Shown here in pieces: positions 1-4,561 of a stretch of DNA of 5,314 nt. The DNA is from UBA11710 sp049287025. GTDB taxonomy: Bacteria > Patescibacteriota > Patescibacteriia > Magasanikbacterales > UBA922. The notes under the pieces were generated by a model. The model did not search any database, was not told where the DNA came from, and saw only the letters and a program-made list of their open reading frames with translations. The first letter of the stretch is position 1. Each line of letters begins with the position of its first letter. The position numbers and the translations under genes are program-made. The DNA lies in assembly GCA_049287025.1 (NCBI GenBank), contig JBAQFA010000049.1, forward strand, positions 1 through 5,314, given 5' to 3'.

Positions 1-692
1 GTTATGAATAGACTGATAGCGACGTTGACTAGAGCAACCAAACCAGCCAAAATTAAGTAGAATGTACCATAGCCTTCTGTTAGTTTTAAGAAAACGCCTA
101 GTGGCCAATTGACTATAAATTGAATAATAATCATTAAAAGACCGAACACAAAACCAGGGGCGAGTAAGCGCCAGAAAGTATCACTCCAACGTCCAGAGAC
201 CAATTGTTTGCTATGGCGCATAGCTTCTACTCCAGAAGTTTCTTCAATGGCTACACTGTATAAAGAAAAAGTGAACCAGATGGCAAATATTATTCCTGGC
301 ACGATTAATAATAACAAACCACCAAAGACCGCTAATGAAGTAACGATGGAAGCGACTATGGCTGGGATAATTAATTTTTTACTGTGCTCTAATTCTTCTT
401 TGTGTGTTTTCGTTGGTTGATTATTTATAGTGTTGACCAAAGTTCGTATGAAAGCAATTGAAATCCAAATACTAGCTAGTGAACTAGCGACCATGATTAT
501 AAAATAGACGAGAGTGGTTGTGCTAAATCCGTAGAATTTTATAGCTTCTCTAAAAGAACCAAACATAGCCTCGGTCAAACCAAGAACACCAGTTGGTATA
601 AAGAGCAAAATTAAATATGGTAGATAAAGTTTATAATCTTTTTTATAAAGATCAATACTTTTCTGAATGATTTCTTTAGCAGAAATTAACAT
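1..692 (-). CDS. Polytopic membrane protein, YciC/DUF975-like (partial, 3' end outside window)
   Basis: A frame opens at ATG (690-692) and runs without a stop to the window edge, giving 230 residues of an unfinished protein. Hydrophobic stretches lie at about residues 22-40, 61-83, 108-148 (long enough for two helices), 172-195 and 209-230, so it is an integral membrane protein without a cleavable signal peptide. The part around residues 124-169, with PGI (132-134), a polar EETSG (150-154), then AMRHS (157-161) and SGRW (166-169), resembles the conserved core of YciC/DUF975 and related multi-helix membrane families, whose function is poorly known. It starts 14 nt after the tmk stop with no terminator between them, so it is probably cotranscribed with the nucleotide genes, although nothing in it points to nucleotide metabolism. 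The upstream spacer is pure A/T apart from one C and has no Shine-Dalgarno sequence. The family assignment is tentative; that it is a real coding region is much more certain. Confidence 0.75.
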   Translation of the reverse strand, partial: MLISAKEIIQKSIDLYKKDYKLYLPYLILLFIPTGVLGLTEAMFGSFREAIKFYGFSTTTLVYFIIMVASSLASIWISIAFIRTLVNTINNQPTKTHKEELEHSKKLIIPAIVASIVTSLAVFGGLLLLIVPGIIFAIWFTFSLYSVAIEETSGVEAMRHSKQLVSGRWSDTFWRLLAPGFVFGLLMIIIQFIVNWPLGVFLKLTEGYGTFYLILAGLVALVNVAISLFI

Positions 693-706
693 ATTTTTAA
701 GATTAA

Positions 707-1384
707 TTAAATTAAATGTTTTTTGATTTCCTCCCAAATTATAGCATGAATAGTGTCTGGGGGCAATATTGTGTCATCTTTTACACATTCAATAAGCTTG
801 AATTCAGGATAGAGATTGGCAATTTGCAGATAAGCTTTTTCTGCATCTTTCAAATGATTAATATCATCTTCGTGGATGTCACGTTTTTTTCCATGTAGAT
901 ATTCGCGGTCGCCTTTTTTGTCTACCAACAGTTGAGAAATCTCTGGTGTGACATGTAAAATCAAATTAACATCTGGTTTGGGAATGCCTAAAATATTATA
1001 TTCCAAATTATAATTCCAATCATAATATTTTTTTCTGGCCTCATCATCAGTAATTTTTCCACCCTGGTGTCCCATATTAGAGGCGACATAGCGATTGGCA
1101 ATGACAATTTTGCCTTCATCTAGCCAAGCGCGGATTTTTTTACTAGCCGAAAAGCGATCAACCGCATAAAGAATTGACGCGCGATAAGGTCCGACTTCAT
1201 GAGCCGAGCCAAAACCACCATTTAGATATTCTTCTACCAGAGAAGCGCTTGGTTGCCCATATTGGGGAAAGCTGATTTGTTCAACTTGTTTACCATCATT
1301 TTTTAAATGCTGAAGCAGAAGTTCGGTTTGCAAACTTTTTCCCGAGCCGTCCGTGCCTTCGAGCATAATAAATAGTCCTTGCAT
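707..1384 (-). CDS. tmk: Thymidylate kinase (dTMP kinase)
   Basis: This 225-residue cytoplasmic kinase should phosphorylate dTMP to dTDP with ATP, the last dedicated step before dTTP. Visible motifs are the P-loop EGTDGSGKS (residues 9-17), the FPQYG/PSASLVEEYL segment (39-53) that follows in this family, the DR of the DRxxx motif (D76-R77), the NRYVASN motif (97-103) of the nucleotide-binding core, and a charged lid region (about 156-174) with GDREYLHGKKRD. Length is close to the usual 200-230 residues. The ATG (1382-1384) is chosen because the P-loop then begins at the expected distance from the N-terminus. It follows folA after a 65-nt gap holding an inverted repeat whose last paired base lies 4 nt before this start codon, so translation could be affected by that structure. 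The variant with a long FPQYG...GGFG insertion resembles the archaeal-type/CPR subset of Tmk (recollection, not a search). Confidence 0.94.
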   Translation of the reverse strand: MQGLFIMLEGTDGSGKSLQTELLLQHLKNDGKQVEQISFPQYGQPSASLVEEYLNGGFGSAHEVGPYRASILYAVDRFSASKKIRAWLDEGKIVIANRYVASNMGHQGGKITDDEARKKYYDWNYNLEYNILGIPKPDVNLILHVTPEISQLLVDKKGDREYLHGKKRDIHEDDINHLKDAEKAYLQIANLYPEFKLIECVKDDTILPPDTIHAIIWEEIKKHLI

Positions 1385-1388
1385 AATA

Positions 1389-1466
1389 CACTAATTTACG
1401 AATGATGCGAATTTACTAATATGTTAATTGGCGAATTTGTAAATTCGCATCATTGGTATATTCGTG
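1389..1466. repeat. Long inverted repeat across the folA stop and the folA-tmk gap
   Basis: The arms are 1389-1416 and 1439-1466, 28 nt each with 25 complementary positions; the inner 16 (1401-1416, AATGATGCGAATTTAC, against 1439-1454) are perfect. The loop is 22 nt. On the mRNA strand the 5' arm covers the last codons and TGA stop of folA and the 3' arm ends 4 nt before the tmk ATG. No U-run follows the 3' arm, so it does not look like an intrinsic terminator. It may be a member of an intergenic repeat family, an RNA-processing or mRNA-stabilising hairpin, or a translational switch for tmk. Its sequence is unrelated to the two 89-bp elements next to thyA. Confidence 0.85.
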
Positions 1467-1932
1467 CATATTTAACAAAACTAAAACCCTCATGATCTTC
1501 TCTCCACACTTCCTTCCAAATATCTTTTTTAATCTCAGGGAAAAAAGTATCACCATCAACTTCCATATCTACATGAGTAATATATAGAGTGTCAACGCGA
1601 TCAATAGTTTGTTTGTAAATACTGGCGCCACCACAGACAAAGACATCCTCATCTTTTAATTCAGCAAAAGCTTTATCCAAATCAGTATAAATCCTAACAC
1701 CTTCGGGCGTTTTGAAATTTGGGTCTTTGGTCAGAACCACAGTTTTTCTTCCCGGTAATGGTTTACCAAGATATCCCATGATGGATTCAAAAGTAGATTT
1801 GCCCATTAAACAAGTTTTCCCTAAAGTCATTTTTTTGAAATATTGAAAATCCTCAGGAATGTTCCAAGGAATTTTATTATTTTTGCCAATGCAATTGTTT
1901 TTGGCGATGGCGGAGATGAGTGAGAATGGCAT
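1450..1932 (-). CDS. folA: Dihydrofolate reductase
   Basis: This enzyme reduces dihydrofolate to tetrahydrofolate with NADPH and so recycles the dihydrofolate that ThyA makes. The 160-residue length is typical of bacterial DHFR. Visible family landmarks are the N-terminal strand SLISAIAKNNCIG (4-16), the substrate-site segment PWNIPED (22-28) in which D28 aligns with the catalytic Asp27 of E. coli, MGKSTFESI (43-51) in the NADPH/folate region, LPGRKTVVLT (59-68), the glycine pair in CGGASIY (100-106) that binds the cofactor, and ITHVDMEVDGDTFFP (118-132) near the C-terminus. It starts 6 nt after the downstream copy of the 89-bp hairpin element and has no convincing Shine-Dalgarno sequence. 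It ends at TGA (1450-1452) inside the 5' arm of the next inverted repeat, so its last codons are part of that structure. Neighbouring thyA supports the call: the pair forms the thymidylate/folate cycle as two separate proteins, not a fused DHFR-TS. Confidence 0.97.
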   Translation of the reverse strand: MPFSLISAIAKNNCIGKNNKIPWNIPEDFQYFKKMTLGKTCLMGKSTFESIMGYLGKPLPGRKTVVLTKDPNFKTPEGVRIYTDLDKAFAELKDEDVFVCGGASIYKQTIDRVDTLYITHVDMEVDGDTFFPEIKKDIWKEVWREDHEGFSFVKYARIYQ

Positions 1933-1936
1933 ATAA

Positions 1937-2027
1937 TTAACTATCCAGATATTCGGATAATCCAGATTTACAGATGTGAATGGTTGGTATCTGTCAATCT
2001 GGATTATCTGGAAATCCGGATTGTTAA
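1937..2027. repeat. 89-bp hairpin element, copy 1 (thyA-folA gap)
   Basis: The unit shared with copy 2 is 1939-2027. It is an imperfect palindrome: outer arms 1937-1968 and 1996-2027 match at 27 of 32 positions, followed by a 1x1 mismatch (1969/1995), a perfect 6-bp inner stem ACAGAT/ATCTGT (1970-1975/1989-1994) and a 13-nt apical loop (1976-1988). It fills the gap almost exactly: it ends 3 nt after the thyA stop and begins 6 nt before the folA start codon. No U-run follows it on the mRNA strand, so a terminator role is unlikely. Copy 2 differs at only two positions. Possible identities are a REP/MITE-like intergenic element or a cotranscribed RNA hairpin that acts as a processing or stability site. 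Confidence 0.93.
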
Positions 2028-2030
2028 AAT

Positions 2031-2903
2031 TTAAATAGCAATTGGAAATTTAATTCCTGGATAGCTTTGATAATTTAATAATTCAGTATCAGTAGATTGC
2101 CAATCAAAAATGGATTTAAAATTATTTGTTTGAATTTGGGGTAGGGAATAAGTATTTGGATTACGAGTTAGTTGTTCTTTTATGCCTTCCATATGATTGG
2201 AATAAATATGAGTATCGCCTAAGAAGCCAATTAGTCTGCCTTCTTTATAACCAGTTTCTTTGCATAATAAATGAAGTAATAAAGCGTAGGAAGAAATATT
2301 AAATGGTAGTCCGAGGGCAACATCTACGGAACGTTGATTCCACATGAGATTTAATTTATCACCAGTAATCGTGATTTGAAAATTATAATGACAAGGAGGC
2401 AGAGCCATTTCTTGAAGTTTACTTGGGTTCCAAGCCATCACTAGCATCCGTCTATCAGTTGGATTGGTTTTTAATGTTGAGATCAGTTTTTTTAATTGAT
2501 CTACTCCCTGTCCTGAATAGTCTACGTCAAGTCCGCGGTACTCAGCTCCAAAATGTCTCCATTGAAAACCATAAATTGGTCCCAAGTCACGTTCCTCAGC
2601 CATTTTCTTTTTGGTGTCTTCATCATGAGCATAAGGAACTTTGAGTGGTGAACACCATTCATCCCAAATGTGGCAGTTTCTGTCTTTGAGCCACTGTTTA
2701 TCTGTAATACCTTTGATAAAAAATTCTAATTCGGTTGCCATAACTTTGAAAGGCATTTTTTTGGTTGTAAGTAGAGGAAAGCCTTTACTCATGTCGTGTT
2801 CAAACATTACTCCAGCCACGCTCAAAATACCTGTACCAGTGCGGTCAGCTTTTTTTACACCATTTTCTAAGATGTGTTTTACTATATCTAAATATTTTTG
2901 CAT
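2031..2903 (-). CDS. thyA: Thymidylate synthase (ThyA type)
   Basis: This enzyme converts dUMP and methylene-tetrahydrofolate to dTMP and dihydrofolate in the cytoplasm. The 290 residues carry all the ThyA hallmarks: phosphate-binding R21 in DRTGTG (20-25), FPLLTTKK (42-49), W80 and WDEW (80-83), GPIYGFQWRHFGA (108-120), the DRRML arginines (R151, R152), the catalytic cysteine C171 in LPPCHY (168-173), QRSVD (190-194), GLPFNI (198-203) with the dUMP-binding Asn202, DTHIYSNH (230-237), and the conserved C-terminal AI. The length is a little above the 264 of E. coli because of an insertion around residues 85-105, a region that varies in the family. Because ThyA, unlike ThyX, makes dihydrofolate, the folA directly downstream is functionally expected. 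The gene is bracketed by two 89-bp direct-repeat hairpin elements, and its start codon lies 7 nt from the upstream one with only A/T bases between. Confidence 0.98.
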   Translation of the reverse strand: MQKYLDIVKHILENGVKKADRTGTGILSVAGVMFEHDMSKGFPLLTTKKMPFKVMATELEFFIKGITDKQWLKDRNCHIWDEWCSPLKVPYAHDEDTKKKMAEERDLGPIYGFQWRHFGAEYRGLDVDYSGQGVDQLKKLISTLKTNPTDRRMLVMAWNPSKLQEMALPPCHYNFQITITGDKLNLMWNQRSVDVALGLPFNISSYALLLHLLCKETGYKEGRLIGFLGDTHIYSNHMEGIKEQLTRNPNTYSLPQIQTNNFKSIFDWQSTDTELLNYQSYPGIKFPIAI

Positions 2904-2910
2904 AAATTTA

Positions 2911-2999
2911 AACTATCCAGATATTCGGATAATCCAGATTTACAGATGTGAATGGTTGGTATCCGTCAATCTGGATTATCTGGAAATCCGAATTGTTAA
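2911..2999. repeat. 89-bp hairpin element, copy 2 (dUTPase-thyA gap)
   Basis: Same orientation and same 89-nt length as copy 1, displaced by 972 nt. It differs only at 2964 (C, against T at 1992) and 2991 (A, against G at 2019). The outer arms are about 2911-2940 and 2968-2997, with the inner stem 2942-2947/2961-2966 and an identical 13-nt apical loop (2948-2960). It begins 1 nt after the dUTPase stop codon and ends 7 nt before the thyA ATG. Read on the mRNA strand, both differences turn a Watson-Crick pair into a G-U pair, so the hairpin is kept. Confidence 0.93.
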
Positions 3000-3000
3000 T

Positions 3001-3432
3001 TTAGAATTCCCCTGTACTACCAAACTGACCTGTACCTCGTGAGCTAGTATTGTCCAATTCAGCAACTTCTTCTAATTCACATAAAGCCACGGGAAAAATA
3101 ACTAATTGCGCAATTTTTTGTTCTTTTTTTATTTCAACTGGATTTTGTCCTAGGTTTATCAATTGAATATTATACTCGCCTCTGTAGCCGGCATCATAAA
3201 CTCCACCCATGGTGTGAATGCCGTGGTGATTTGGTAAACTACTTTTGTCTTTTACAATTGCAGCGTATCCTGGAGGAAATTCAAGAGCAAAACCAACATA
3301 AAAAACTCTTCTTTCTCCTGGTTGTAAGATATAATTTTCCTGAGAAAAAACATCCATACCAACATCTTCTCCAGGATGAGCATATTCTGGTAGTTTTGTT
3401 TCTGGATTTATTTTTTTTATTTTAATTTTCAT
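3001..3432 (-). CDS. dut: dUTPase (dUTP diphosphatase, trimeric family)
   Basis: It should hydrolyse dUTP to dUMP and pyrophosphate, which keeps uracil out of DNA and feeds ThyA. The 143-residue length fits the trimeric all-beta family, and all five motifs are present: motif 1 GEDVGMDVFS (21-30), motif 2 KDKSSLP (61-67), motif 3 GGVYDAGYRGE (76-86) with the catalytic Asp D80 and the sugar-discriminating Tyr Y83, motif 4 EQKIAQLVI (104-112), and the glycine-rich C-terminal motif 5 RGTGQFGSTG (132-141), which closes over the neighbouring subunit's site. One oddity is that the usual motif-2 arginine (PRSGL in E. coli) is lysine K63 here. Motif 5 and D80 favour dUTPase over the related dCTP deaminase. 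The start codon overlaps the end of the upstream kinase gene by 11 nt, which suggests translational coupling. The gene ends 1 nt before copy 2 of the 89-bp element. Confidence 0.94.
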   Translation of the reverse strand: MKIKIKKINPETKLPEYAHPGEDVGMDVFSQENYILQPGERRVFYVGFALEFPPGYAAIVKDKSSLPNHHGIHTMGGVYDAGYRGEYNIQLINLGQNPVEIKKEQKIAQLVIFPVALCELEEVAELDNTSSRGTGQFGSTGEF

Positions 3433-3982
3433 ATTTGGCTACAAGCTGATCTAGTTGTTTATACAAATCTTCTAGACTACCATTATTATCAATGTGTTCA
3501 GTAGCTTCTTTGACTATATCATCAATCGTAAGTTCAGTTGAACGTTTATGGTCGGCCAAAAATTGTTCAAAAGTTTTAGAATTATCATCGCTTTTTTCTC
3601 CGCGCTTAGTCATACGTTCGTAACGAATTTTTGGATCAGCGGAGATTTCTACCAAAACAAAGCCGGGCAAATCTTTTAGATATTTTACATCATTTGGTCG
3701 ACGCACATTGGAAATAGAAATAACTTGATGATTATCATTTTTTATATCTTCAGCCAGAGTTTTTGACATGATATCATCGCCAAATTTTTCTCGGATTGAT
3801 TCAGAAGCTTTGACATAGTTATCCCGATTTAGTTCTAGATAAAACCTTTTCAAAATATCCGCCAACATAAAACTAAAACTATGGTTTTTGCCATTATATT
3901 TTTGTTCCAAGTAAGCCCCAGCCGTATCTTTGCCACTAGCCATTTGTCCGACAAAACCGAAAATGATTTTATTGTCTGTCAT
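3422..3982 (-). CDS. P-loop (deoxy)nucleoside monophosphate kinase-like protein
   Basis: A 186-residue P-loop kinase of uncertain substrate. Visible features are the N-terminal strand IIFGFVG and Walker A GQMASGKDT (12-20), a middle segment ISNVRRPNDVKYL (90-102) whose paired arginines R94-R95 lie where NMP-kinase-fold enzymes bind the acceptor phosphate, a strand FVLVEISADP (108-117), and an Arg/Lys-rich lid-like segment RYERMTKRGEK (120-130). The C-terminal HIDNNGSLEDLYKQL (163-177) resembles the end of dephospho-CoA kinase and related small kinases. The family is clear, the substrate is not. Position between dCMP deaminase and dUTPase suggests a dNMP or NMP kinase (compare phage T4 dNMP kinase), but dephospho-CoA kinase or another small-molecule kinase is possible. 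Its start overlaps the dCMP deaminase gene by 14 nt and its end overlaps the dUTPase start by 11 nt, so it is firmly part of the operon. A second kinase besides Tmk is present in this operon, so it is unlikely to duplicate Tmk. Confidence 0.8.
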   Translation of the reverse strand: MTDNKIIFGFVGQMASGKDTAGAYLEQKYNGKNHSFSFMLADILKRFYLELNRDNYVKASESIREKFGDDIMSKTLAEDIKNDNHQVISISNVRRPNDVKYLKDLPGFVLVEISADPKIRYERMTKRGEKSDDNSKTFEQFLADHKRSTELTIDDIVKEATEHIDNNGSLEDLYKQLDQLVAKYEN

Positions 3983-4466
3983 ATTTAGGAATTTCTTCGT
4001 CTAAAATATCTAATTGAACACCAGCAGTATTAAAAATTCTTTTTGAATCACTGGCAGCATGGTAATCTCGCCGTGCCACTACTCTTTTTATACCAGCAGT
4101 AATAAGTAATTTGGCACAAGTGTAGCAAGGGGTCATAAAACAGTACATGGTCGCTCCATCCAAAGCCACTCCATTTTTGGCTGCTTGGCAGATGGCATTT
4201 TGTTCAGCATGAGTGGTGCGAACACAGTGTTCGCTGATAGTACCATCTTCGTGAACAGTTTTTTTAAATTCATGACCAGCTTCATCGCAGTGATCAACTT
4301 TTGGGGGTGAGCCAACATAACCAGTAACCAAAATTTGTTTATTTTTTACAATTACACAACCGCCGCCGTATTTTCTAGCACGATCACAAGTAGAGCGAGC
4401 GCCAACTTTTTCCATGATGTCTAAAAAGTATTCATCCCAAGATGGCCTAGTGTTATTTTCAGTCAT
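3969..4466 (-). CDS. dCMP deaminase (zinc-dependent deoxycytidylate deaminase)
   Basis: Cytoplasmic deaminase converting dCMP to dUMP, the substrate of ThyA. The 165 residues show the cytidine/deoxycytidylate deaminase zinc signature: H86-A87-E88 in THAEQNAI (85-92), where the Glu is the proton shuttle, and TPCYTC (112-117) with zinc ligands C114 and C117. The N-terminal RPSWDEYFLDIM (7-18) and the GYVGSPP...HCDEAGH segment (49-65) are typical of dCMP deaminases rather than of CDA or tRNA adenosine deaminase. Extra cysteines and histidines (C27, C60, H80, C81) may form a second, structural zinc site like the one known in the T4 enzyme; this is an inference. It is the first gene of the operon, about 26 nt downstream of the predicted transcription start, and its stop overlaps the next start by 14 nt. 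No Shine-Dalgarno sequence is visible before the ATG (4464-4466). Confidence 0.95.
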   Translation of the reverse strand: MTENNTRPSWDEYFLDIMEKVGARSTCDRARKYGGGCVIVKNKQILVTGYVGSPPKVDHCDEAGHEFKKTVHEDGTISEHCVRTTHAEQNAICQAAKNGVALDGATMYCFMTPCYTCAKLLITAGIKRVVARRDYHAASDSKRIFNTAGVQLDILDEEIPKYDRQ

Positions 4467-4499
4467 ATTTCTATATAAGTAAAACTTTAAGTAAAGGGT

Positions 4500-4528
4500 A
4501 TTTTAGCAAATATTGCCTATTCTCGCAA
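4500..4528 (-). promoter_or_regulatory. Sigma70-type promoter of the thymidylate operon
   Basis: On the minus strand, TTGCGA (4528-4523, 4/6 match to TTGACA) is followed by a 17-nt spacer and TAAAAT (4505-4500, 5/6 match to TATAAT). The -10 is extended (TGC directly before it). Transcription would start near 4492, leaving an untranslated leader of about 26 nt before the dCMP deaminase ATG. It sits just after the terminator of the upstream gene, exactly where a new transcription unit needs a promoter. No operator-like palindrome was seen. Confidence 0.7.
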
Positions 4529-4532
4529 GTAC

Positions 4533-4561
4533 AAAAAAATCGCTGTTTTTAGCGATTTTTT
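4533..4561 (-). terminator. Intrinsic terminator of the PEP-utilising protein gene
   Basis: A perfect 11-bp stem AAAAAATCGCT/AGCGATTTTTT (4534-4544 and 4551-4561) encloses a 6-nt loop (4545-4550). On the minus strand the 3' arm ends in a run of seven T (4539-4533). The TAA stop of the upstream gene (4549-4551) straddles the end of the 5' arm and the loop, so terminator and coding end overlap. The stem is A/T-rich with a CGC core. As the stem is symmetrical with A-runs before it, it could also work for plus-strand transcription. Confidence 0.85.

Noticed and set aside
208..420. Plus-strand frame of 70 codons
   Set aside because: It lies antisense inside the membrane protein gene, has no family resemblance or leader signals, and the minus-strand frame is clearly protein-like.
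1389..1452. UGA read as glycine (Gracilibacteria/SR1-type code), which would extend folA by 18 codons
   Set aside because: FolA already has the normal length and C-terminus at this UGA, no other gene has an internal UGA, and the extension would only translate the inverted repeat.
1974..1997. A consensus -35 hexamer TTGACA on the minus strand in copy 1 (1992-1997), suggesting an internal promoter for folA
   Set aside because: The only -10-like sequence, TGTAAA, is at a 19-nt spacing and matches 4/6; copy 2 has TTGACG. A single hexamer in a palindrome is not enough.
1937..2027. Element copy 1 as a rho-independent terminator after thyA
   Set aside because: No U-run follows the stem on the transcribed strand and the stem is long, imperfect and followed at once by the folA start codon.
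1937..2999. The two 89-bp copies as ends of a composite transposon carrying thyA
   Set aside because: No transposase is present, the copies lack clear target-site duplications, and thyA fits its operon functionally; a simple repeat duplication explains the data.
2641..3042. Plus-strand frame of 133 codons across thyA, the repeat and dut
   Set aside because: It crosses the ends of two well-supported minus-strand genes and the hairpin element; its translation is a shadow with no recognisable domain.
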